Shown: positions 34,111 through 43,046 of the stretch, piece by piece
How positions within the stretch are numbered: the stretch's first letter is position 1
How the letters are laid out: each line of letters begins with the position of its first letter
Assembly: GCA_020845895.1 (NCBI GenBank)
Contig: JADLEX010000007.1
Span: forward strand, 1 to 64,000
Source: Deltaproteobacteria bacterium
GTDB lineage: Bacteria; Lernaellota; Lernaellaia; JACKCT01
DNA length: 64,000 bases
Direction of reading: 5' to 3'
Notes under the pieces: model-generated
What the model saw: the letters and a program-made list of their open reading frames with translations, nothing else
What the model was told of the DNA's origin: nothing
Database searches by the model: none
Program-made: the position numbers and the translations under genes

Positions 34111-35577
34111 TCAGATACCCGCCATCTCGTCGCCGAATCCCCCAAAAACCGATTTGAGCGCCCGCGTGATTTCCGCGACAGTCGCGTCGGCGTCCGTCGC
34201 GGCGATGATGGCGGGCATCAGATCGGCTTTGGGGCCTCGCGCCGCCTCGGCGAGGGCGCCCTGTGCCGCGCGGTGTGCCGAAGCATCCCGACTCGCCACG
34301 CGTTCGCGCAGCCGCGTCGTGTAAAACGCGCGGGCCGTCGCGGGATCGACCTTCGTTCTCGGCGCCGGAATTCGATCGTTGCTTATGGCCTCGGCAAAGA
34401 CGGTCTCGCCGACCTTGGCGAATCGCCCCGAATCCAACTGTGCGAAATGCGCGTCGGCAGCCTCGCCGACGTAGCGCTGCAACCGCCCCGATTCGATCGC
34501 CGCGAGAGCGCCGCCCCAACCGCGAATCTTCTCGACGACAGTGAGAGCTTCGGCTTCGACCGCCTCCGCGCGGCGCGTTGTTTCGTCCGAATCGAAAAAT
34601 CCACGAAGCTCCGCCGCTCCGGATTCGACGGCGAGGACGCGCTGCGTCTGGATGGCGATCTGCTGGGCGATGGCCGAGGGCAGCCCGCTCACGGCGTCGA
34701 AGGGTGCGACGGTGATGGTGTGCGCGCCGCCCGCAACGGCCGCGAGCGCCGCGAGCAGACCCCGCGCGATATTGATCTCAGGTTGCGCGCCGGTGTACGC
34801 CGCCGCGGAGGTCCGCACGTGGAGTCGGGGAAGGGGGACGTCCACGCCGAACGCGGCGCGCATCGCCGTCGCCCACACGCCGCGCAGCGCGCGAAACTTG
34901 GCGATCTCACCCGGCAGATCGGACGTCGCATTCATCAAGATCGCCATCGCGGACGCGGCTTCAGACGGCTCCACACCCTTTTTCCGCAAGGCGACGGCGT
35001 ACTGCTCAGCGAAGGCGAGGGCGATGCCGATCTCCTGCGCCGCCGTGCAGCCCGCTTCGCGGGCGTGAAATCCGGAGACCGTCAGCGGAACGATGCCGGG
35101 CGTCTCCCGCAGGGAAAACGCGATCATGTCGCACGCGAGACGCAGCGCGGCCGCCGGCGGGTAGATGAATGTGCCGTAAGCGACGTACTCGTTGAGGATA
35201 TCGCCCGCGAAAACGCCGCGAAGCCGCGAAGGATCCAGGCCTCGAGTTTTCGCGTGACGCAGAAACGCCGCGTAGATCATCGGAGCCGTCGGCGCTCCGC
35301 CGAACGAAACCTCGATTCGAGTGAGGTCGAGATCCGATAGAATTTTGTCGAGATCGGCGACGCACGAAAGATGAACGCCGACCTGTGCGACCTCGCCGGC
35401 CGTGAGTTCGTCGTCCGCTTCGAGGCCCATCTGCGTGGGAAGATCGAGGGGAATCCCGACCGCGTCGAGCCCGACTCGAACCGCGTCACGCAAGTTCGCG
35501 CGCACGTCCTCGGGGAGCGTCGCTCCTCCGGCTTGCCGGATCGTCCATCCGGTCGCTGGTTCGCTCGGCGCGGTCAT
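34111..35577 (-). CDS. B12-dependent acyl-CoA mutase catalytic subunit, possible ethylmalonyl-CoA mutase
   Basis: This 488-residue protein is related to the large chain of methylmalonyl-CoA mutase. It shows GIPLDLPTQMGLEADDEL, FAGDILNEYVAYGTFIYPP (compare QNDILKEF...TYIYPP) and the active-site His segment VSGFHAREAGCTAAQE. Two oddities stand out. The N-terminal R-x-Y-x-G motif is IRQAGGAT, without the usual Tyr. The chain also ends after the barrel, so the C-terminal cobalamin-binding domain must come from another gene, not in view. The neighbours make ethylmalonyl-CoA the likeliest substrate. I chose the ATG at 35577; the frame is open further upstream to 35706 without family-like sequence. 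Confidence 0.65.
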   Translation of the reverse strand: MTAPSEPATGWTIRQAGGATLPEDVRANLRDAVRVGLDAVGIPLDLPTQMGLEADDELTAGEVAQVGVHLSCVADLDKILSDLDLTRIEVSFGGAPTAPMIYAAFLRHAKTRGLDPSRLRGVFAGDILNEYVAYGTFIYPPAAALRLACDMIAFSLRETPGIVPLTVSGFHAREAGCTAAQEIGIALAFAEQYAVALRKKGVEPSEAASAMAILMNATSDLPGEIAKFRALRGVWATAMRAAFGVDVPLPRLHVRTSAAAYTGAQPEINIARGLLAALAAVAGGAHTITVAPFDAVSGLPSAIAQQIAIQTQRVLAVESGAAELRGFFDSDETTRRAEAVEAEALTVVEKIRGWGGALAAIESGRLQRYVGEAADAHFAQLDSGRFAKVGETVFAEAISNDRIPAPRTKVDPATARAFYTTRLRERVASRDASAHRAAQGALAEAARGPKADLMPAIIAATDADATVAEITRALKSVFGGFGDEMAGI

Positions 35578-35827
35578 ACTGCCCCGTGTCCCGATGGACG
35601 CGATAGGTCGCGTCGCGACGTCGGAAACGCGAAATCGTTCGCTCAATCGATGGAAAAAACCCGAGGATTCCCGAGAACGCTCGCGGCCGTGCCGCAGTGC
35701 GTCCAAATTTAATCGTCCCCGGCACGGTGGTCAAGCGGCGCGTGCGAAAAATGCCGATTTGTAGTCCGAAATTGCGGATTCAGAGGTCGAATATGCGATT
35801 TGTCGGTTCGGATGAAACGATTCGGCC

Positions 35828-36826
35828 TCAGTCCGTGATGACGCCCTGCTCGCGCATCCACCGGATCGACTCTTCGAGTGCGTGCTCGAATGGCGTGATG
35901 GTGTAACCGAGTTCGTTCTTCGCGCGGGTACTGTCGTACGCCCAGTTGTGGGCGAGCACGCCGACCTTTCCGCGCGTCAGCATCGGCGGCTTGCCGGTCA
36001 TGCCCGCGATCTTCTCCATGAAAAATGCCGAGAACGAGAGCAGTCCGAGCGGAATGTGCCGCTTCGGGACTTTTTTTCCGAGCCGCTCAGCGGCCAGATC
36101 GACGAGCATGTCGAGCGAGACGTTGTCGCCGCCCAAAATGTACGCGCGACCCACTTGGCCCTTTTCCATCGCGAGGACGTGCCCGGCGACCACGTCGCGG
36201 ACGAACGCGTAGGACCACAGCTTCTTTCCGTCACCGGGAATGCCCGGAAATTTCCCGGCCCACATATCCCGGATCATGATCAGCACGATGTTGCCCTCGG
36301 TCAGTTCGCCCGGTCCAAAAATGACCCCGGGCAAGACCGTGACGATGGGAGCGCCCTTGTCGAGGTAGCGCTTCGTCACGAGCGAGGCGAGGTATTTGGT
36401 GCGTTCGTAGGGATTATGGAAATGCTTCGGCTCGTGTTCCAGCGACTCGTCGGCGATCTGATTCGCGTCGGAGTGGCCGATCGCCATGAACGAAGACGTA
36501 TGGACGATTCGCTCGACCCCCGCCGCCATCGCCTTTTTCAGCAGGGTTTCGTAGGCATCGACGTTGACGCGGTCGAAGATCGACCAGTCGGTCACCCATT
36601 CCTTGACGACCGCGGCGACGTGATAGACGCGCTTCGCGCCGGCAAGCGCCAGATCGAGCGCCGCGTCGTCGCGCAGGTCGCCGGGAACGACCTCGAGCCG
36701 CTCGTGCGTCACGCCCAGCGCCTCGGGCGAGCGAACGAGCACGCGCACCGTCTCCCCGCGCGAAAGGAGTTCGCGAAGCAGGTTCTTTCCCAGAAATCCG
36801 GTCGCGCCGGTCAGAAGTGTCGTCAT
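35828..36826 (-). CDS. NAD(P)-dependent epimerase/reductase of the extended SDR family
   Basis: This 332-residue Rossmann protein resembles dihydroflavonol-4-reductase-like enzymes. The nucleotide motif is TGATGFLGKNL, the catalytic pair sits in YERTKYLAS, and Ser residues lie in HTSSFMAIG. The substrate could be a sterol-like, flavonol-like or sugar compound; the sequence does not settle it. The ATG at 36826 begins exactly at the fold; the longer open frame upstream is a shadow of the neighbour. It follows the hypothetical gene by 23 bases and may be the last gene of the ispD operon. Confidence 0.82.
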   Translation of the reverse strand: MTTLLTGATGFLGKNLLRELLSRGETVRVLVRSPEALGVTHERLEVVPGDLRDDAALDLALAGAKRVYHVAAVVKEWVTDWSIFDRVNVDAYETLLKKAMAAGVERIVHTSSFMAIGHSDANQIADESLEHEPKHFHNPYERTKYLASLVTKRYLDKGAPIVTVLPGVIFGPGELTEGNIVLIMIRDMWAGKFPGIPGDGKKLWSYAFVRDVVAGHVLAMEKGQVGRAYILGGDNVSLDMLVDLAAERLGKKVPKRHIPLGLLSFSAFFMEKIAGMTGKPPMLTRGKVGVLAHNWAYDSTRAKNELGYTITPFEHALEESIRWMREQGVITD

Positions 36827-36849
36827 GGTGATGTCCCCGTCGCGTCGAT

Positions 36850-37809
36850 TCAGGCGCGGGCGCGCAGTCCCGCGAGCGCGTGTTTCACGCGATCCGTCAC
36901 GTCCTTGCCGCCGATCAAGTCGCACGTCAACTCGGTGTCGAAACTCCAGTTCGCGAAACCGGTCACGGCGACGCACACCGCGCGCGCCACGTCGTCCTTC
37001 TTCACCTGGCTGACCTCGTGCCCGGCAAGCAGGGATTTGCCGAAAGCATTGACCTCGCGTCCGGCGGCCTTTAGGTAAATCTGCGCGAAGCACAGCAGGG
37101 CGACGTCGATATCGCGAGCCGCCAGCACTTGCGTGCACGCGGCATCGTAAACCCACTTACGATCGGGGAGAAACACCGACCACCACTCGAACGCGGTGCG
37201 AAACGACGGCGCGTGACGGTACATGGACTCGGCCAGACGCCGGGCCATGTGCGACACGGCCCGCGCGGAGCCGAGCACACGCACCGCCAGATCATCGAGG
37301 GTTTCCCGGTTCACGGCTTTTTGAGCTTCGCCGAAGGTGGTCGCGACGCGAATCGCCGACTGGATACGCTCCGCCGTCTCCCGCAGGCCCAACAGACGCA
37401 CGATCAGCCCCAGATCCGGTCCCTCGAAGAGGCCGGTCAGGGCGACGCGGATCAGAGGTTCGGCGACGTTGGGCGCAATGCCCGAACGGGCGATCCCCGC
37501 CGCGAGCCCCGCGCTCGAGTCCACGTACGCCGATGTCTCGCCGGTGACGATGCCCTCGCGGATGAAGGCATCGAAAAACTTCGCGGACTCGGGATACGTC
37601 GCAACGAGGTGTTTGAGCTGCGCGGGCAATTCGAGACCGCCGGGAATCATCGGCGTGACGTACGCCCGCGCATCGCCGATGCTCTCGACGCGGTCGCCGA
37701 CCTGATCGAGGTACGCGGCCAGCTGGGGAGACTGCGTCTGCGCCTGCGACAGATAGAGCAGGGCGAGTTGGCGAATTTGTTCGGGATCGACGTTTGTTGT
37801 CGGAGCCAT
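36850..37809 (-). CDS. Conserved-looking helical protein of unknown function
   Basis: This 319-residue protein is predicted to be almost entirely helical, without signal peptide or membrane segment. It has segments such as IRQLALLYLSQAQTQSPQLAAYLDQVGDRVESIGDARAYV and AFEWWSVFLPDRKWVYDAA but no motif I can name. The ATG at 37809 lies one base after the gltX stop (TGATATG), so translation is likely coupled. Its place after ispD, ispF and gltX suggests a housekeeping link, but no function can be assigned. Confidence 0.75.
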   Translation of the reverse strand: MAPTTNVDPEQIRQLALLYLSQAQTQSPQLAAYLDQVGDRVESIGDARAYVTPMIPGGLELPAQLKHLVATYPESAKFFDAFIREGIVTGETSAYVDSSAGLAAGIARSGIAPNVAEPLIRVALTGLFEGPDLGLIVRLLGLRETAERIQSAIRVATTFGEAQKAVNRETLDDLAVRVLGSARAVSHMARRLAESMYRHAPSFRTAFEWWSVFLPDRKWVYDAACTQVLAARDIDVALLCFAQIYLKAAGREVNAFGKSLLAGHEVSQVKKDDVARAVCVAVTGFANWSFDTELTCDLIGGKDVTDRVKHALAGLRARA

Positions 37810-37810
37810 A

Positions 37811-39253
37811 TCAACCACGAAGGGAAATGAGGTTCAAAGTATTTCGTAAACGCGAGCGGACCTCGCCCTGGCCCAGGATCACCGCCGTGGGCGCGAGCTC
37901 GGGGCCGTGTGTTCGGCCGGTGAGCGCGGCCCGGATCGGCATGTAGAGGTCCTTGCCCTTTCGTCCGGTTCGTTCCGCCGTCACTTTTAGAACGGCCTGA
38001 AAGCGATCCATCGTCCAATCGGTATCGGCTTCGAGCAAATCCAGCAACGCCCGAACCACGGCCTCCCCGACCGGCGTGGATATCACATCCGCCGCGTCGG
38101 CGTCGAGCGGAGGCGCGCCCGGGCAAAAGATCCGAAATTTCTCCCGCAGGTCATCGACGGAAACGAGCTCCGGCTGAAGCAGTTTAAGCGCCGAAATGAA
38201 ACGGTCATGGTCCGGTGCAATTTCCGCGTGGTGCTCAGCGGCGATGAAGGCGACGAGCTCGGCCGGCGGGGCGGTCCGAAGCGCGCGGGCGTTCTCGTGG
38301 GTCAGACGCGGGGCGTCCCATCCGCAGGGCGCGGCGGAAAGATCCTCGACGCGAAACGACCGCGCATAGGTTTTCATGGGGTCCGGCGAATTGTCTTCCG
38401 GCGGCGACCAGCCCAGATGCGCCAGGGTCGCCACGACGGCGTGGGGTAGATATCCCGCCGCGCGCAACGCCTCGACGGAAAAGTCCCCTTCGCGCTTCGA
38501 GAGCGGGCGTCCGTGCTCGCCATGGATAAGTCCAAGGTGGCCGTAAGCGACCGGCGTGCGCCCCAGCGCCTCGAGCAGCAGAATCTGACGCGGGGTATTC
38601 GAAAGATGGTCGTCGCCGCGCAGGACATGCGTGATGCCCATGTCGGCGTCGTCCAGCGCGCTCGCAAGCAAAAACGACACCGCGCCATCCGAGCGCGCGA
38701 TGATGACGTCGTCGAGGTCGTCGCCCCTAAAGTGCACCTCGCCTCGCAGCAGGTCGCGCACGACCACATCGCGGTGCGGCGAACGAAACCGGATCGCCGG
38801 GCGCGCGCCGGACGCGATCATGACTTCTCGTTGCGCCGGGGTGCGTTCGCGGCAGCGGCCGGAATAGCGGGGCGCGCGATGCGAAGCGAGCGCCTCGCGT
38901 CGCGCGAGTTCGAGTTCCTCGCTCGTGCAGAAACACGGATACGCGTGGCCGGTTTCGACGAGCCGATCCACCGCCTCGCGATGCCGCGTGATTCGTTCCG
39001 ACTGGCGGTAGGGACCGAACGGACCCGGGCGGTCGGGGCTCTCGTCGGCGATGATGCCGAGCCATGCGAGATCGTCGGCGATGGCGCGCTCGAACTCGGG
39101 CCGCGAGCGCGCCGCGTCGGTGTCCTCGATGCGCAGGACGAACGCGCCGCCCGTCGAACGCGCGAGTAAATACGAAAACAGCGCCGTGCGGGCGTTGCCC
39201 AGATGCAGCCGACCCGTGGGGCTCGGCGCGAAGCGGGTGCGGATCGCGTTCAC
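37811..39253 (-). CDS. gltX: Glutamyl-tRNA synthetase
   Basis: This 480-residue class I aminoacyl-tRNA synthetase has the HIGH-type motif [14 protein letters not shown] near residue 11, LRIEDTD, the KMSKS-type PLSKREGD near 240, and an anticodon-binding C-terminal region. It charges tRNA-Glu (or, in some lineages, also tRNA-Gln). I chose the GTG at 39253, which overlaps the ispF stop; the longer open frame is a shadow. There is a short Cys pair (CFCTSEEL) in the usual place for the zinc-binding insert. Confidence 0.93.
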   Translation of the reverse strand: MNAIRTRFAPSPTGRLHLGNARTALFSYLLARSTGGAFVLRIEDTDAARSRPEFERAIADDLAWLGIIADESPDRPGPFGPYRQSERITRHREAVDRLVETGHAYPCFCTSEELELARREALASHRAPRYSGRCRERTPAQREVMIASGARPAIRFRSPHRDVVVRDLLRGEVHFRGDDLDDVIIARSDGAVSFLLASALDDADMGITHVLRGDDHLSNTPRQILLLEALGRTPVAYGHLGLIHGEHGRPLSKREGDFSVEALRAAGYLPHAVVATLAHLGWSPPEDNSPDPMKTYARSFRVEDLSAAPCGWDAPRLTHENARALRTAPPAELVAFIAAEHHAEIAPDHDRFISALKLLQPELVSVDDLREKFRIFCPGAPPLDADAADVISTPVGEAVVRALLDLLEADTDWTMDRFQAVLKVTAERTGRKGKDLYMPIRAALTGRTHGPELAPTAVILGQGEVRSRLRNTLNLISLRG

Positions 39254-39735
39254 CTGACCGCCAGAAGTGCCACCGCCTGCACGGCGATTCCGAGTCGCGC
39301 TCCGGTAAATCCGAGTTCCTCTTCGGTCGTGGCTTTCACGTTGACGCACGATTCGCCAACGCCCAGCGCAGCGGCGAGGCGCGACGTCATGGCGCCGATA
39401 TGCGGCGCCATTTTCGGCGCCTGGGCGATGATGGTGGAATCGACGTTCACGACGGTGAAGCCCCGCTCTCGAACGAGGGCGACGACGCGTTCGAGCAGCG
39501 CGATGCTGTCGGCGTCCTTGAACGCGACGTCGGTGTCGGGAAAGTGCCGGCCGATATCGCCCAGTCCCGCCGCGCCCAGCACCGCGTCGGCGATCGCATG
39601 GGCGAGCACATCGGCGTCGGAATGGCCGAGCAGGCCGGATTCGTGTTCGATGCGCACGCCGCCGATGATGAGCGGGCGGCCGGGCACGAGGCGGTGCACG
39701 TCGTAGCCGGTCCCGATGCGAAAGCCCGCGCTCAT
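39250..39735 (-). CDS. ispF: 2-C-methyl-D-erythritol 2,4-cyclodiphosphate synthase
   Basis: This 161-residue enzyme is of typical length. It has the zinc-binding DVHR (GTGYDVHRL), [20 protein letters not shown] and [11 protein letters not shown]. It catalyses the fifth step of the MEP isoprenoid pathway. The start overlaps the ispD stop as ATGA and the stop overlaps the gltX start. Confidence 0.95.
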   Translation of the reverse strand: MSAGFRIGTGYDVHRLVPGRPLIIGGVRIEHESGLLGHSDADVLAHAIADAVLGAAGLGDIGRHFPDTDVAFKDADSIALLERVVALVRERGFTVVNVDSTIIAQAPKMAPHIGAMTSRLAAALGVGESCVNVKATTEEELGFTGARLGIAVQAVALLAVR

Positions 39736-40460
39736 CGTTTCACTCCCCGCGCGGCGACCTTTCGCCGCCGCCAGATCACCTCGGCCAACTCCAAGTCGAC
39801 CGGATTCGTGATCTTGATGTTGTCGGCGTCGCCCTGCACCACGACCACCATGACGCCGAGCCGCTCCGCGAGCTGCGAATCGTCGGTTGCGCGGAAGTCG
39901 TCGCGCGTGGCGTCCTCGAAGGCGCGAAGGATCAGATCGTATCGAAACGTCTGGGGGGTCTGCGCCGCCATGAGCTTTCGCCGCTCCGGCGTGTCGACAA
40001 CGAATCCGTCGTCCGCGATTTTCTTGATCGTCGACGTAACCGGCGCGGCCACGATCGCCGCTCCAAAATGTCGCGCCACGTGGACGCTGCGCGAGATCTG
40101 CTCGGGCGTCACGAAAGGTCGCACGCCGTCGTGGATGGCGACCACGTCGCACGCCTCCTTGATGGCGCGCAGCCCGCAAAGAACCGAGTCCTGCCGTCGT
40201 TCGCCACCCTGGCAGACGGTGCGCACCTTGGCGAAACCGTACTTCTTCACGATATCCGCGCGTGTCGCCGCGACGTGCCCGCGCGGCACGACCACCACCA
40301 CGCCGTCGATCGCTGGAGTCTTCTCGAAGACCTCCAGCGTGCGCGCGAGGATCGGCCGCCCCGCCAGCAGCAGGTACTGCTTGGGGACGTTGCGCCCCAT
40401 GCGCCGCCCCACGCCGCCCGCGACAATCACGGCATAAGCCTTGCGAACCGGGTCTTCCAT
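39732..40460 (-). CDS. ispD: 2-C-methyl-D-erythritol 4-phosphate cytidylyltransferase
   Basis: This 242-residue nucleotidyltransferase has the N-terminal [43 protein letters not shown] and [14 protein letters not shown]. It transfers CMP to methylerythritol phosphate, the third MEP step. I chose the ATG at 40460, just before the conserved core. It heads the ispD-ispF-gltX operon. Confidence 0.94.
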   Translation of the reverse strand: MEDPVRKAYAVIVAGGVGRRMGRNVPKQYLLLAGRPILARTLEVFEKTPAIDGVVVVVPRGHVAATRADIVKKYGFAKVRTVCQGGERRQDSVLCGLRAIKEACDVVAIHDGVRPFVTPEQISRSVHVARHFGAAIVAAPVTSTIKKIADDGFVVDTPERRKLMAAQTPQTFRYDLILRAFEDATRDDFRATDDSQLAERLGVMVVVVQGDADNIKITNPVDLELAEVIWRRRKVAARGVKR

Positions 40461-40550
40461 GCGGCTTGGGTTTGGCACGGCGGTCTTTGCGGTGTCAAGG
40501 AGAAGAGCCGTCAACCGGGGACATTCGCCCAGGTTCGGTCTTCCTCGATT

Positions 40551-41720
40551 TCATTCTCCGGCGTCACAGCTGTCGGACGTTCTCTCGTCGCGCAGGTGCG
40601 CGCGGACATCACTCGGCATCTGCGGCGTCGTCCATGCGCCGTCGCGATAGACGGAGAAGAACGGCAGACGAACGGTCGATACCCTGCAGTCATCCTGTGA
40701 CGAATCGGCGTGGCGGGAACCGGCGATCCAAATGGCTCCGGAAGGGTCAAGCGCCGCGCGAGAGAACGACGGCCACTTCACCTCATCGAATGTCACCGTG
40801 CGCCAATCTCCGTCTTCGAAGACATCGAAAACGCCGTGACCATATGTCCGGCCCCCCAGCTCATCGTCTTTCGAGGTGTCGCCCCAGAGCACGCGCCGCT
40901 CGTGTCCGTCGGTCAGCACGCCGCGGATTCGAAAGTCGGTCTGGCGGATACGCGTCCAGGCAGCCCCCTCATGGCGATTCAGAAACCACGGATCGCCGTC
41001 CTGCACCGCATCGGCCGCCTGCGTCCACATCCAGTACTCACCGTCGCCGACGATCGCGAAACCGCGATACTGCTCGTCGTTCGGCATCTCGTACGCGGGG
41101 CCATCCTCCCACTCGCCTTGGCGCAGGACGAAGATCGCGCCCTCCGGATATTCCGTGATCAGCACCAGTGCGAGCAGGTCACCGTGGGAGGAAATCGACG
41201 CGTAATTCCAGGCGCCCTGCGGAAGTTCGATGATCTCAGTGTTCTCACCGTCGTATTTCAGTAGTCCGACGGGGTTATACGACCACGCTTCCGTGAGCAG
41301 GAAATAGACAACGCCGGTCGTCGTCACGAGCATGTCGCCGACGTGCCGGGGAGCGATCCAATCGCTGCGGTCGAAAAGCTCCCCCTTTCTCAGATGCGTC
41401 AGGCGCTCTATGTTCTGGTTCCAGATCCACACGTCTCCGGCTGTCGAGTAGGCCGTGCGATCATTACTGCTGTGTTGAGGATCGCCGCAACGATCGAGCC
41501 GCAGGCCGCCGTCCCGATACGTGAAGAAAAACTCCCCGCACGCGTGTGACGACGCAAACGCAAACACCCCCGTGCCCGCGCCGGTCTCAAACGTCTGTCC
41601 GCTGAGGGCCTTGGTATCGACGCAGGAATCTTCGTCGCTGTCATCGGCCGTGAAGCACGACGCGCTCGCGACGAGGGACGCGAGCGACAAAAGGAGCAGA
41701 AACGAACGCCGTGATTTCAT
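40551..41720 (-). CDS. Predicted lipoprotein of unknown function
   Basis: This 389-residue protein has a lipobox after a hydrophobic signal (LASLVASASC) and a Cys-containing acidic N-terminus. The body is beta-rich with many Trp, Asp and Gly residues and repeated short strands (DVWIWNQNIERL, GEYWMWTQAADA, GAIWIAGSRHAD), suggesting a beta-propeller-like fold. I recognise no family. Confidence 0.7.
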   Translation of the reverse strand: MKSRRSFLLLLSLASLVASASCFTADDSDEDSCVDTKALSGQTFETGAGTGVFAFASSHACGEFFFTYRDGGLRLDRCGDPQHSSNDRTAYSTAGDVWIWNQNIERLTHLRKGELFDRSDWIAPRHVGDMLVTTTGVVYFLLTEAWSYNPVGLLKYDGENTEIIELPQGAWNYASISSHGDLLALVLITEYPEGAIFVLRQGEWEDGPAYEMPNDEQYRGFAIVGDGEYWMWTQAADAVQDGDPWFLNRHEGAAWTRIRQTDFRIRGVLTDGHERRVLWGDTSKDDELGGRTYGHGVFDVFEDGDWRTVTFDEVKWPSFSRAALDPSGAIWIAGSRHADSSQDDCRVSTVRLPFFSVYRDGAWTTPQMPSDVRAHLRDERTSDSCDAGE

Positions 41721-41972
41721 GACGAACTCCTATTTGCCCCCTCAGCGGTATCGACCGGAAATCGCTTTTCACCAGCACGACAATTTCAAATGGCTTTCGC
41801 CCTCGACATCCCCAATACGGCCAATCAGGAATGTCACGGCGATCTATCCATGTCAATTCACCTTGAATAGACCTTCCCGCGAAATACGGCGGAGAGCGGA
41901 TTCGTGGATCTTCAAGAATCGACGGATGACGAACGGGGATTCCCTCGGTGGACGCGCGCGGGGCGAAATGGC

Positions 41973-43040
41973 ATGAATGGCTCGATGCATTTCCCCGGAA
42001 CCTCCGGAAGAAAGATTCTCGCCGCGATCGGTTTCGCGTGGCTGGCGGTTTCGTTGTCGCTCGCGAACGCGCAGGAAGGCCCGAGCGGGCGCGACGTCGG
42101 CGGTGCGACCCCCGCCGCGACCCCCGCACCGACGCCTGACCTGACCGAGAAGGCCCGTTCGAACGACAGGCGTTTTCTTTTTCGTCGCGACGACTTCTAT
42201 GTGGCTCGCGTCGTGGTCGACCGCAGCCTGCTCGCCTCGCTCATCGAACTCATGCCCGACAATGTGGGCCTCGCGCGGCAACTCGCGTCGTCGTCGCAGG
42301 AGATTCTTCGTCATGCACTCGACACGCAACGCCAGATGGCGCGGGGCGACGCGGCGATCATGGTCTTCAAGGACCCCGGCCAGACGCAGGCCGTGCGTCT
42401 GTACGGCCTTCGTTACGAGAGCGCCGCGCTCGGCCGCGCGGTGATGGGTTATTATTTTTGGGAGCCGAATCGAAGCGCCCCCGAATATTTCGATGAAAAC
42501 GGCAACGCATATCTGCCGCGCCTGCGCCGTTCGCCCATCGAGGGATACACGCGGCTCGGGCGTCTTTTCGGCCAGGGCAACGCGACCTTCACCGAAATCC
42601 TGGCCGACAAGGGGACGGAGGTGGTCGCGCCATTTCCGTCTCGCGTCGTGCGGGTCAACTGGCGACCGAAGGAGCAGGGCGACTGCGTGGAACTCGAATA
42701 CCTCGGCACCGGCGTTTTCGCGACCTTCGCGGGGCTCGAAAGCGTGTCGATCAAGGTGACGGCGGGCGCCGAACTCGACGCGGGCGCATTGATCGCCAAG
42801 GTCGGTGCGCTCGCCACGGGCCAACCGACGGGACTGCGTTACGAGCTGCGCTCCGCTCCCGGGGACGACGCCCCGCGCATCGATCCCTTCGCATTTCACC
42901 TGTCCGACCCCTATCGGATGAACGCGACGAATCTCGCGCTGTTTCGGATCGTGAAGACGAAAATCGACGAGCTGTTCGGCGCGGCGATCGACCGCGCGAA
43001 AGCGCCCGACGAGTCACCCACGCCCGCCGCCGCGGACTGA
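41973..43040 (+). CDS. Exported protein with a degenerate M23/LytM-like domain
   Basis: This 355-residue protein has an N-terminal signal (ILAAIGFAWLAVSLSLANAQ), a Thr/Pro/Ala linker, and a C-terminal domain whose strand pattern follows LytM peptidases (DKGTEVVAPFPSRVVRVNW, LGTGVFATFAGLESVSIKVTAGAELDAGALIAKVG, GLRYELRS). The expected zinc ligands H-x3-D and H-x-H are missing, so it is probably catalytically inactive, like EnvC-type amidase activators. The start at 41973 places the signal close to the N-terminus; an earlier ATG at 41904 is possible. Confidence 0.6.
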   Translation: MNGSMHFPGTSGRKILAAIGFAWLAVSLSLANAQEGPSGRDVGGATPAATPAPTPDLTEKARSNDRRFLFRRDDFYVARVVVDRSLLASLIELMPDNVGLARQLASSSQEILRHALDTQRQMARGDAAIMVFKDPGQTQAVRLYGLRYESAALGRAVMGYYFWEPNRSAPEYFDENGNAYLPRLRRSPIEGYTRLGRLFGQGNATFTEILADKGTEVVAPFPSRVVRVNWRPKEQGDCVELEYLGTGVFATFAGLESVSIKVTAGAELDAGALIAKVGALATGQPTGLRYELRSAPGDDAPRIDPFAFHLSDPYRMNATNLALFRIVKTKIDELFGAAIDRAKAPDESPTPAAAD

Positions 43041-43046
43041 GCGCGG

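Noticed and set aside
40515-40550. GGGGACATTCGCCC near the ispD start as another copy of the GGGGACA repeat
   Set aside because: Only a short core matches and no arm or second unit could be found.
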